Positions 27,552 through 37,086 of a stretch of 37,328 nucleotides of DNA are shown here, in pieces (the first letter of the stretch is position 1; each line of letters opens with the position of its first letter). The stretch covers positions 1 to 37,328 of the forward strand of contig VFZY01000039.1 of assembly GCA_016870915.1 (NCBI GenBank). Direction: 5' to 3'. A model generated the notes under the pieces. That model was not told where the DNA came from. It saw only the letters and a list, made by a program, of their open reading frames with translations, and made no database searches. The stretch is from Acidobacteriota bacterium. Its GTDB lineage: Bacteria > Acidobacteriota > Terriglobia > Bryobacterales > Bryobacteraceae. The position numbers and the translations under genes are program-made.

Positions 27552-28628
27552 ATGCGCGCCCTGGCCGCACTCTGGCTCGCCCTTCCGGCCGGAGCGCAAA
27601 CCGCCGCCAATGTCGTGGTGGTGGTGAACGAAAACTCAGCGCTCTCGCGGGCCATCGGCGAGCGTTACGCGCGGCTCAGGGACATCCCCGAAACGCAGTT
27701 CTGCCGCATCAAGGCTCCCGTGGACGAGGAGATTTCGCGCGATGTCTACACCCAGTCCATCGAACGCCCCGTGGCGCGATGTCTCGCCCAGGGAACCCTG
27801 GCCGGCTCCACTTGGTTCCTGGTCACCACCCAGGGCGTTCCGCTGAAAGTGGCCGGCCCGTCCGGCACCGTGCAGGCCGAAGCCGCCGCCGTCGATTCCG
27901 AACTCACCCTGCTTCCTCTCCGGATGCGAGGCGCCGCGATACCCCTCGCCGGGCCCCATTTGAACCCCTACTTCGGAGCCCGCGCGCGCTTTGACCCGCG
28001 TCACAAGATCTACCTGGTCACCCGTCTCGCCGCCTACTCCTTTGAGGACGTCGCCGCCCTGCTCAACCGTTCCCTCCACCCGAAAAACCGCGGACGCGTC
28101 TACCTGGATCTCAAGTCCTCTTCCGACGACGCCGGCAACAACTGGCTCCGCGACGCCCTCATCCGCCTGCCGCGCGGCCGCGCGGTCATGGAGGACACCA
28201 CCAAGGTGCTCACCGGCGCCTCCGATGTCATCGGCTACGCTTCCTGGGGATCGAATGACCCGAATCGAAAGAACCGGCTGACAGGCTTCACATGGCTCCC
28301 CGGCGCGCTGGCAACCGAGTACGTGTCCACCAACGGCCGAACCTTCGCGCGGCCCCCGGCTTCCTGGACGCTGGGCACCTGGAAGGACCCCAAGACCTGG
28401 TTTGCCGGCGCACCCCAGTCGCTGGCCGCGGACTACCTGGCCGAAGGCGCCACCGGTGTCTCAGGCCACGTCTACGAGCCGTTTCTCGGCTTCACGCCCA
28501 GGCCCGATCATCTATTCCCGGCCTGGCTCAGCGGCCTCACCCTGGCCGAAAGCTACTACCAGGCCATCCCCGCCCTGAGTTGGATGAACGTCGTCATCGG
28601 CGACCCGCTCACCCGCCTTGAGCCCTGA
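27552..28628 (+). CDS. TIGR03790-like exported protein of unknown function
   Basis: Protein of 358 residues with a short signal peptide (MRALAALWLALPAGAQ). The body matches my recollection of the TIGR03790 family: VVVVVNENSALSRAIGERYA near the start, a central FLVTTQGVPLKV, and late TGVSGHVYEPFLG and NVVIGDPLTRL segments. Members occur in Acidobacteria, Planctomycetes and some Proteobacteria; no activity is known. GVSGHVYEP followed by a GDP motif recalls gingipain-like C25 and caspase-like folds, but I cannot place a full catalytic pair. It starts 6 bases after the cytochrome gene, so co-transcription is likely, and it is convergent with the next gene, 8 bases apart. Confidence 0.78.
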   Translation: MRALAALWLALPAGAQTAANVVVVVNENSALSRAIGERYARLRDIPETQFCRIKAPVDEEISRDVYTQSIERPVARCLAQGTLAGSTWFLVTTQGVPLKVAGPSGTVQAEAAAVDSELTLLPLRMRGAAIPLAGPHLNPYFGARARFDPRHKIYLVTRLAAYSFEDVAALLNRSLHPKNRGRVYLDLKSSSDDAGNNWLRDALIRLPRGRAVMEDTTKVLTGASDVIGYASWGSNDPNRKNRLTGFTWLPGALATEYVSTNGRTFARPPASWTLGTWKDPKTWFAGAPQSLAADYLAEGATGVSGHVYEPFLGFTPRPDHLFPAWLSGLTLAESYYQAIPALSWMNVVIGDPLTRLEP

Positions 28629-28636
28629 CCCGTCCG

Positions 28637-29509
28637 CTACGGCTTCAGCTCCCACGGAACGCTCGCCGTGATTTTCCGCACCGCCCGGTCCGTCAGCCAC
28701 GCGCTCAGCGTGTAGGTGCCCGGACGCAAATCGGCTTCGGAGAGGTCCACCGTCCAACTCTTCTCCCCGCTCACCTCCAGCGAGTGCAGCGCGGCGATGA
28801 ACAGCTTGTTCGACGACCAGTGCCACACCGAATTTCCCAGCGCGTCACGCGCATCCAGGTCAAACTCCTGCCCGCTCAGGAACTCAAGCGACAACGGCTT
28901 CGCCGACGTGTTGCGAAGCGTCAGACGGGCCCGCCTGGGCGATTCCAGCGCCAGCGTGAACTGGCCCGCGGGGTCCGTCGCAATCGCCAGATTGCCCACC
29001 CGCGCCGCCACCAGATCGAACACCCACGGCCCCGCAATCGACGACTCCTCGCGCCGGATCATCCCGATGTTCTCCGCAAACAGCTCCCGCGTCACACCGG
29101 CATCGGCGCACATGCCCGAATAGACCACCTCCACCGCCGGAAAACGTCCCGCTGGCACCTCCTGGCCGCTCTTCCGCCCGGCGCCGGAGCCCCGGGAGGC
29201 GCACATCCGCCTGGGCGCCTCAAACGCGCCCTCGAAGGCCAGCAGCAACACGTCCCTGTTCGCGGCTTCATCACGATAGACCAGTCCGGAGCTGTCATGG
29301 CGCACCGATAACGGGTCCGTGGCATAGCCCGACAGCCGGTGATACACCACGCCGCCCATCTCCTGGCGCTCGCCAACCTCCACTGTGACCACCGCCCCGG
29401 TGGCCGCGTTCCGGTAGCGCCAGGTGTTGCCGGTCTCCAGCGGAAACAGCTCCGCCCCGGCCCAAACACCCGGCGCGGCGAACAAAACTAGAAACTGAAC
29501 ATACTTCAT
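28637..29509 (-). CDS. Exported protein with BsuPI-like (proteinase-inhibitor-related) C-terminal domain
   Basis: Protein of 290 residues. A signal peptide (MKYVQFLVLFAAPGVWAGA) and an N-terminal beta-rich region (FPLETGNTWRYRNAATG; VYHRLSGYATDP) precede a C-terminal domain from about residue 190. That domain has the BsuPI pattern: RLTLRNTSAKPLSLEFLSGQ, FDLDARDALGNSVWHWSSNK, then LRPGTYTLSAWLT. BsuPI was named for a Bacillus intracellular proteinase inhibitor, but most domain members have no proven inhibitory role. A longer reading frame exists upstream (to 29584), but the ATG at 29509 begins the signal peptide directly. It is transcribed away from typA. Confidence 0.8.
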   Translation of the reverse strand: MKYVQFLVLFAAPGVWAGAELFPLETGNTWRYRNAATGAVVTVEVGERQEMGGVVYHRLSGYATDPLSVRHDSSGLVYRDEAANRDVLLLAFEGAFEAPRRMCASRGSGAGRKSGQEVPAGRFPAVEVVYSGMCADAGVTRELFAENIGMIRREESSIAGPWVFDLVAARVGNLAIATDPAGQFTLALESPRRARLTLRNTSAKPLSLEFLSGQEFDLDARDALGNSVWHWSSNKLFIAALHSLEVSGEKSWTVDLSEADLRPGTYTLSAWLTDRAVRKITASVPWELKP

Positions 29510-29582
29510 CACTTTATTGGGACGTATTTCGCCCGCATGAGTTTCGAAAAACCGCCGCCAATGAGACCATGGAAGAGTACGC

Positions 29583-31388
<1,806 letters not shown>

Positions 31389-31394
31389 CGGCCG

Positions 31395-31949
31395 TCAAAT
31401 CATCTCCGAAAGCAGTTCCGGGCGCGGCTGCGCGATCACTACTTTGTTCACCAGCATCCCCTTCACCGCAATCGCCCGCGCCCCCGCCTCCACCGCCGCC
31501 GTCACCGCCGCAACAGACCCGGTGCAGATCGCGAACGCCTTCCCCCCCAGCGCCATCGCCAGCCGCACTTCCGTCAACCGCACGTTCGCCGACTTCGCCA
31601 TCGCATCGGCGCCCTCAATCAATGACGCCACCGAGAACGACTCGATGATCCCCAGCGACTCCATCCGCTCCGTCTTCCCCAACCCGCTCAACGCCGGAAA
31701 CACCGACTCGTGAACGTTCGGGATCACAAAGCAGTCGATCACCGAAAAATCCCCCGCCCGGTTTCCCGCCTCCACCGCGGACTCCACCGCCGCCACATCG
31801 CCCCGCACCAGCACCATGTACTTGCCCGAGCAGATCGTCCGCGCCAGCACCAGTTCCACGTCCGCCATCTTCAACATCGCATCGCACACCTGAAACCCCG
31901 CCGCGATGCTGCTCATCTCAATCAGGCCGATCGAACTTCTCACTGCCAT
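31395..31949 (-). CDS. pduT: Bacterial microcompartment shell protein, BMC-T (PduT-like)
   Basis: Protein of 184 residues with two tandem BMC domains: SSIGLIEMSSIAAGFQVCDA at the start of the first and ESLGIIESFSVASLIEGADA at the start of the second. Such trimers form pseudohexameric tiles in the shell of protein organelles. C40 in ARTICSGKY aligns with the PduT pore cysteine (C38) that holds a [4Fe-4S] cluster, so this tile may pass electrons through the shell. The ATG lies inside the 3' end of pduS, overlapping it by 10 bases, so the two are probably translationally coupled. The open frame extends to 32168, but that extension is antisense-like low-complexity sequence inside pduS. No other shell gene is in the window. 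Confidence 0.9.
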   Translation of the reverse strand: MAVRSSIGLIEMSSIAAGFQVCDAMLKMADVELVLARTICSGKYMVLVRGDVAAVESAVEAGNRAGDFSVIDCFVIPNVHESVFPALSGLGKTERMESLGIIESFSVASLIEGADAMAKSANVRLTEVRLAMALGGKAFAICTGSVAAVTAAVEAGARAIAVKGMLVNKVVIAQPRPELLSEMI

Positions 31950-33250
31950 ATCGTGATCTCTTCCTTGTCGACGGAGCGCACCGTGCCATCCATGCTCGAG
32001 TGAATCTGCGCGCCCAGATCTTTCTCCCCCATCCGTGCAATCACATCGCCCGCCTTCACCCGCGCGCCGGGCTCCACAATCGGTTGCGCCGGCACACCGG
32101 TGTGCTGCTTCAGCTTGATGCGCACCCGGTCCGTCACCGGAGCCTTTGAGTTGAACGGCGTTTCGCACTCATAGTCTTCCACCTGCAGCCTTTGCCGCAG
32201 CATGGAAAGCGGAATCCGCCGGTAGTCTTTCATCGGATGCACGCGCACCGGCTTCGCCTGCTCGAACCGGATCCCCTCCTCGCGCAGGCTCACCTTTGCC
32301 CCATCGCAGGCCTCCTTCGGATACAGCTCCTCCGGGCACGCATACAGGGTGCAGATGCCGCAGGCGCAGCACAACTGGCCGAACTGGTTCCAGTTGCTTG
32401 CACCGGTCAGCGAAAATCCCAGGCTGCGCATCACCTTGTGCGGCTGCACGTCGTAGCCCAGCAGGTAGCGCGGGCAGAACTCGGTGCAGTAGCTGCACTG
32501 GTCGCAGGCCGACTTGCCAATGCGGTTCATGGCCTCAATCGTGCGGTCTTTCCGGGTCACCAGATAGTGATCGCGCGGCAGGACGATCAGGCCGCCGTTG
32601 GTCTTCGTCACCACGTCCTCGGCGTCGAACGTCATCCGGCCCATCATCAGGCCGCTCACGAAAATCGCGTACTCACCGGTGGTGGCCCCGCCCGCGTGCG
32701 CAATCAGCTCCCGGAAGGTCATCCCCACGGGAGCCCAGAACGATTGCGGCCGCCGCACCGCCCCCGTCACCGTCAGGAACTTGTGCGTCACCGGCCTGCC
32801 CTCAATCGCCTGGTGCACGTTGTAGAGCGTCTCCACGTTCGCCACCACCGAGCCCACGTTCAGCGGAATGCCCGCCGGTGGAATCAGGCGGCCTGTCGCG
32901 GCATAGACCAGTTCGTATTCATCGCCTGAGGGATAGAAATCGCCCAGCTTTACCAGATCGATTCCGCGCCGCGCGGCTTCCGGCTCAATCGCCTCAATCG
33001 CGGACTTGTTCTTCTCCTTCAGTCCGAACCTGCCCTGCGCGGCGCCGGTGGCCCGCACCAGTTCGGCCATCCCCTCGCAGATCTCCGCGGGGTAGGCGCA
33101 CATGATCTCAACGTCTTTGTGCAGCAGCGGCTCGCACTCGGCGCCGTTCGCCAACACGAACTCCACGCGCGAGGCCGCCTTCACGTGCGTCGGAAAACCC
33201 GCGCCGCCCGCGCCCACCACACCCATCTCCTTGAGAACACCGCTCAGCAT
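31940..33250 (-). CDS. pduS: PduS-like corrin reductase (RnfC-related electron transfer protein)
   Basis: Protein of 436 residues. The N-terminal RnfC/NuoF-like FMN-binding part starts with GVVGAGGAGFPTHVKAA and has LANGAECEPLL. A SLBB-type region follows (VTGAVRRPQSFWAPVG). Two [4Fe-4S] motifs are clear: CDQCSYCTEFCP and CCACGICTLYACP. A C-terminal barrel-sandwich segment is also present. In Salmonella PduS reduces cob(III)alamin to support reactivation of B12 enzymes in the propanediol microcompartment. The partner pduT-like gene overlaps its 3' end. GGAG lies 8 bases before ATG 33250; an upstream in-frame start at 33322 would add an unconvincing basic tail. Confidence 0.9.
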   Translation of the reverse strand: MLSGVLKEMGVVGAGGAGFPTHVKAASRVEFVLANGAECEPLLHKDVEIMCAYPAEICEGMAELVRATGAAQGRFGLKEKNKSAIEAIEPEAARRGIDLVKLGDFYPSGDEYELVYAATGRLIPPAGIPLNVGSVVANVETLYNVHQAIEGRPVTHKFLTVTGAVRRPQSFWAPVGMTFRELIAHAGGATTGEYAIFVSGLMMGRMTFDAEDVVTKTNGGLIVLPRDHYLVTRKDRTIEAMNRIGKSACDQCSYCTEFCPRYLLGYDVQPHKVMRSLGFSLTGASNWNQFGQLCCACGICTLYACPEELYPKEACDGAKVSLREEGIRFEQAKPVRVHPMKDYRRIPLSMLRQRLQVEDYECETPFNSKAPVTDRVRIKLKQHTGVPAQPIVEPGARVKAGDVIARMGEKDLGAQIHSSMDGTVRSVDKEEITIWQ

Positions 33251-33343
33251 GACAATTCTCCAGGGTAGCGCGCCGGGCCCTGCAATTTTCGTATTGGAAC
33301 CGGATCCGCGCGGCGGCGGCAACGGTCAAACCGCCGCAGCGGC

Positions 33344-34126
33344 TCACCAAGCGTGGTAGTAGCCGTCCTTCACGTCCAGCGCCACCGGCTCATCGAACAG
33401 CCCACCCAGGTTCGCCGCCGTCAACACACCGGCCTTCTCCCCATCGGCGAACACACGCCCGCTCTTCAGCAGGATCACCCGCTCAATCTCCGGAATGATG
33501 TCCTGCAGATGGTGCGTCACCAGAATGATGCTCACCCCGCTCGCCGCGATCTTCCGCAAGATCTCGCGCAGATGCCGCATCGCCCGCAAGTCCAGGCTGT
33601 TGGTGGGTTCATCCAGAATCAGCGCCTTCGGCCCATGCACCAGCGCCCGCGCGATCAGCACCCGCCGCGCCTCGCCCGTCGACAGCTCATTGGTCGGCCG
33701 GTCCGCCAGATGGTCCACCTCAAGCAGCGCCATCACGTCGCGGGCCTTCTCCTCCATCGCTGGTGTCACCGGATGATACGGCCAGATGCCCACGCTGCCG
33801 TGGAAACCCGAGATCACAATCTCCTGCGCCGGAAACGCGCAGGTGCACATGTTCATCCAGTCCTGGCTCACAATCCCCACCAGGGACCGCAATTCGAAGA
33901 TGTTCCAGATCCGCTCGCCGAACACGGAAATGTAGGAACCGGCCACCCGCGGGTCCGGGTACAACTCGCGGTGAATCGACTTGATGATCGTCGACTTCCC
34001 GCACCCGTTCGGCCCCAGCAGCGCCACGTGCTGGCCCAGCGGAATCTCCATTGAAAAACCATCCAGAATGGGGCGCTCGCCGCGCCGGATGGTCACGTTC
34101 CGGTATTCAATCAGTGGTGGTGTCAA
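33344..34126 (-). CDS. Orphan ABC ATPase, ModF/YlmA-like
   Basis: Single ABC ATPase domain of 260 residues. Walker A is GPNGCGKST, the Q-loop GIVSQDWMNM, Walker B KALILDEPTNSLDL and the switch histidine VTHHL. The signature is LSTGEARR rather than LSGGQ, as seen in ModF/YlmA-type ATPases. No permease or binding protein is adjacent, so it may not be part of a transporter. The start is a TTG 6 bases after the esterase stop, so it is probably co-transcribed. Role unknown. Confidence 0.8.
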   Translation of the reverse strand: MTPPLIEYRNVTIRRGERPILDGFSMEIPLGQHVALLGPNGCGKSTIIKSIHRELYPDPRVAGSYISVFGERIWNIFELRSLVGIVSQDWMNMCTCAFPAQEIVISGFHGSVGIWPYHPVTPAMEEKARDVMALLEVDHLADRPTNELSTGEARRVLIARALVHGPKALILDEPTNSLDLRAMRHLREILRKIAASGVSIILVTHHLQDIIPEIERVILLKSGRVFADGEKAGVLTAANLGGLFDEPVALDVKDGYYHAW

Positions 34127-34132
34127 GCCGGC

Positions 34133-35356
34133 TTACTCGCGATTCAGTCCCTTGATCCGGAACATGGGCCGGTCCTTCTCCGCCGCATCCTGAGGAAACT
34201 CATCGCCGGTCTTCGCCGCATCGTACCCGCGCCAGAGCCACACCATCTCTTCGGGAAGCTCCGCGTGTCCCCCATTTCGTGAGTGCGTCCCGTTGCCCCA
34301 GACGAAATGGAAATCGTAGCCCATCATCTTCAGCGAATTCGCCATCGCCACGTTCTGCGCCGGCCAGCTTCCAAACTGGTTCTCCAGGTCGCCCGCGCCA
34401 TCCTGCAGCCACACCCGGATGTTCTTCTTCGGCTCCTTGCGAATCTTGAACGGATATACGTTCCCGCCGTCCAGCACTCCGGGCTTCCACTGAATCGACG
34501 TGAAACTCCCGATCCGCGACAGCACCCGCGTGAACAGCTCCGGATGCGTGTACGCCGCGTTGAACGCGCAGATGCCGCCGGAGGAATCGCCGGCGATCGC
34601 CCGGCTGTAGCCATCCGTGCGCAGGTTGTACTTCCTGGCCACTTCCGCCAGAATCTCATCGCGCAGAAACACCGGGTACCGGTCATCCATCGTGTCGTAC
34701 TCAATGGACCGCATCCGCTGCTGCCCCGTCATGCCCGGCGATACGAACACCTGCACAATCACCGGGATCTTCTTTTCGTGCGTCAGGTTGTCGAACACAA
34801 TCTGGGCCCGCGACGGCATCTCGCGCGGCGCCAGCACCTCGCCATCCTGCCACACCATCACGGCCGCCGGCCGGTTCGCGTCGTACTGCGCCGGCACATA
34901 GACCCAGTAATCGCTCTTCATGCCCGGGTAGATCTTGCTTTCGTGCACCAGCTTGCCTTCCAGCTTCCCCTTGGGCACCCCGGGTTTCTCATAGGAGTCC
35001 GGCCCGAACGCCGGCATGTCCGTCGCCCCGCCAAAGGGCTTGCCAGCCACCATGTACTGGAAGTTGTGCGTGCGGCCCGTCGCCAGCTTCGCCGTGGCGT
35101 ACCACAGCCCGCCGGCTTTCTTCATCCCCGTCTGCGCCCCTTCGTCGATCACCAGCCACGGCGTCGCCGCGCTCTCCACGGCGAACAGAACGTCGCCGCC
35201 CTGCGCAAACCACGCCGTGCCCTTCTTCAGCTTCTCTTCGGTGAGAAGCCCACGCAGCTCAGGCGACCCGGAGCGGGCCATCTTCAGGACCTCCGCGAAG
35301 TCCGCGGCACTCATCAGAACGGGCGCTAGTACAAGCGCGATAGGAACCAGACGCAT
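34133..35356 (-). CDS. Exported alpha/beta-hydrolase, enterochelin-esterase-like
   Basis: Protein of 407 residues with a signal peptide (MRLVPIALVLAPVLMSA). Residues about 30-140 look like the N-terminal immunoglobulin-like domain of Fes/esterase-D-type proteins. A catalytic domain follows: YWVYVPAQYDANRPAAVMVW, nucleophile elbow GDSSGG, and a late histidine in GNGTHSRNGGH. The triad acid is likely in the WLQDGAGD region. Related proteins hydrolyse ester bonds in siderophores, feruloyl-sugars or acetyl-xylan; the substrate here is unknown. The GTG at 35374 is a possible alternative start, but ATG 35356 begins the signal peptide; TAGCCT lies 8 bases before it. It follows gatB by 22 bases. Confidence 0.82.
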   Translation of the reverse strand: MRLVPIALVLAPVLMSAADFAEVLKMARSGSPELRGLLTEEKLKKGTAWFAQGGDVLFAVESAATPWLVIDEGAQTGMKKAGGLWYATAKLATGRTHNFQYMVAGKPFGGATDMPAFGPDSYEKPGVPKGKLEGKLVHESKIYPGMKSDYWVYVPAQYDANRPAAVMVWQDGEVLAPREMPSRAQIVFDNLTHEKKIPVIVQVFVSPGMTGQQRMRSIEYDTMDDRYPVFLRDEILAEVARKYNLRTDGYSRAIAGDSSGGICAFNAAYTHPELFTRVLSRIGSFTSIQWKPGVLDGGNVYPFKIRKEPKKNIRVWLQDGAGDLENQFGSWPAQNVAMANSLKMMGYDFHFVWGNGTHSRNGGHAELPEEMVWLWRGYDAAKTGDEFPQDAAEKDRPMFRIKGLNRE

Positions 35357-35378
35357 CACCGTTGAGGCTATCACGGCA

Positions 35379-36848
35379 CTACAGCTTCGCGCGCAGCAGA
35401 TCGTTCACCACCTGTGGATTCGCCTGCCCCCGCGACGCTTTCATCACCTGCCCCACCAGGAACCCGATGATTCCCGTCTTCCCCCCGCGATACTGCTCCA
35501 CCTGCTTGGGATTGGCCGCCAGCACCTCGTCGATAATGCTCTCCAGCGCCCCGGTGTCCGAAATCTGCTTCAACCCCTCGCGATCGATAATCGTGCGCGC
35601 CGATTCGCCGCCCGCGAACATCTTCGGGAAGATCTCCTTGGCCAGCTTGCCTGAAATTTCGCCGTTCCCGATCAACGACACCAGTTCACCCAACTGCTCC
35701 GGCGTTACCGGCGACTCCGTGATCTCCTTGCCTTCCGCCTTCAACGCCCCCAACAGATCGCCCATCACCCAGTTCGCCGCCGCCTTTGCGTCCGAAGACG
35801 CCGCCGCGGCCCGCTCATAGTACTCGCTCAACGGCCGCGTAAGAGTCAACACCTGAGCGTCGTAGTCGCGCAGTCCGTACGTCTCGACGAACCGCTTCCG
35901 CTTGGCGTCCGGCAGTTCCGGCATCGCCTTCCGCAGCGTCCCCGCCCACTCCTCGCTCACCTCCAGCGGCACCAGGTCCGGCTCCGGAAAGTACCGGTAA
36001 TCGTGCGCCTGCTCCTTGCTCCGCATGCTCACCGTCTCGCCGTTGCCCACGTCGTAGAGCCGCGTCTCCTGCGCAATCCGCTGCCCGCGTTCCACCATCG
36101 CCACCTGGCGCGCCACTTCATAGTCGATCGCCATTTTCACGAAGCGGAACGAGTTCAGATTCTTGATCTCCACCTTCGTCCCAAACTGCTCCGCCCCCCG
36201 CCGCCGCACGGAAACATTGGCGTCGCATCGCAAGTGGCCCTTCTCCATGTCGCAGGTCGATACCTCAACAAACTGCAACGCCTGCTTCAAAGCCGTCAGG
36301 TACTGGTAGGCGCCCTCGGAACTGCGCATGTCCGGCTCACTCACAATCTCGATCAGCGGCGTGCCGCAGCGGTTCAAATCCACATAGGAATACCGCTCCG
36401 AATCGCGGAACCCGTCATGGATACTCTTCCCCGCGTCATCCTCAATGTGAATGCGCGTCACGCCAATCCGCTCTCCGGTGCCGTTCACCACAATGTCCAG
36501 GTGGCCGAACTCCGCCAGCGGTTGATTGAACTGTGAGATCTGATACCCCTTCGGCAGATCGGGGTAGAAGTAATTCTTGCGCGCCAGCCGCGAAAACGGA
36601 TTCACCCGGCAGTTCAACGCGAACGCCGCCTGCACCGCCATCTCCACAGCCCGCTTGTTCAGCACCGGCAGCGCCCCCGGCAGCCCCAGGCACACCGGAC
36701 ACACATTCGAATTCGGAGCCGCGCCGAAACTCGTCGGGCAACTGCAATAGATCTTCGTGTTCGTCGACAGTTGGCAGTGAACTTCCAGGCCAATGACCGT
36801 TTCGTACTGGTCCATCACATCCGGCGAAGGCATCTCAAAGGTGGGCAT
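35379..36848 (-). CDS. gatB: Aspartyl/glutamyl-tRNA amidotransferase subunit B
   Basis: Cytosolic protein of 489 residues; with GatA and GatC it converts Glu-tRNA(Gln) or Asp-tRNA(Asn) to the amidated form. Family landmarks: YETVIGLEVHCQLSTNTKI, zinc-site cysteines (YCSCPTSF, NVCPVCLGLPGALP), YFYPDLPKGYQISQFNQPL, and IHIEDDAGKSIHDG. The C-terminal YqeY-like tail domain ends PQVVNDLLRAKL. The open frame reaches 37160, but everything upstream of ATG 36848 is shadow of the opposite strand; the chosen start gives the usual length. TAGAAT on the coding strand lies 8 bases before the ATG. gatA and gatC are not in the window. It leads the five-gene minus-strand series. Confidence 0.96.
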   Translation of the reverse strand: MPTFEMPSPDVMDQYETVIGLEVHCQLSTNTKIYCSCPTSFGAAPNSNVCPVCLGLPGALPVLNKRAVEMAVQAAFALNCRVNPFSRLARKNYFYPDLPKGYQISQFNQPLAEFGHLDIVVNGTGERIGVTRIHIEDDAGKSIHDGFRDSERYSYVDLNRCGTPLIEIVSEPDMRSSEGAYQYLTALKQALQFVEVSTCDMEKGHLRCDANVSVRRRGAEQFGTKVEIKNLNSFRFVKMAIDYEVARQVAMVERGQRIAQETRLYDVGNGETVSMRSKEQAHDYRYFPEPDLVPLEVSEEWAGTLRKAMPELPDAKRKRFVETYGLRDYDAQVLTLTRPLSEYYERAAAASSDAKAAANWVMGDLLGALKAEGKEITESPVTPEQLGELVSLIGNGEISGKLAKEIFPKMFAGGESARTIIDREGLKQISDTGALESIIDEVLAANPKQVEQYRGGKTGIIGFLVGQVMKASRGQANPQVVNDLLRAKL

Positions 36849-36954
36849 TCCCCACCATTCTACCGTTCCCCTCCCGCCCACATCCGATTCCCTCGCGGCT
36901 CCGTATAGACCAGTGCCGGGTACCGATTCCGGCCGAATCTTGCTAGTAGGCAGA

Positions 36955-37086
36955 ATGTTTATCAGAACGAGAGGGTTAGCGGCCGCGGCGATGCTTGCAT
37001 CGTGCGCGTTCGCGGCCAGCCACCGCAACGGTCCCCTGCTGCTGGAGGACCAGACGGCTAACCCGTTTTTCTCACGGGAAGTGTAG
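36955..37086 (+). pseudogene. Truncated 5' end of an exported DUF4331-like gene
   Basis: A 43-codon frame starting at ATG 36955 has a good signal peptide (MFIRTRGLAAAAMLASCAFA) followed by ASHRNGPLLLEDQTAN. That resembles the mature start of DUF4331 proteins (commonly S-S-H-R-E-A-P..., then D, then A-D/A-N before the domain proper). The resemblance stops abruptly at 37060, and the frame ends at 37086 in sequence attributable to an insertion element. I read it as the left fragment of a gene cut by the IS. The match is short, so the family name is tentative. The 106 bases between gatB and this start show no other gene. Confidence 0.45.

Noticed and set aside
31950-32168. Extension of the BMC-T frame upstream of ATG 31949
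   Set aside because: The extra 73 residues lie inside pduS, are low-complexity and charged, and do not fit any BMC protein; the start at 31949 matches PduT.
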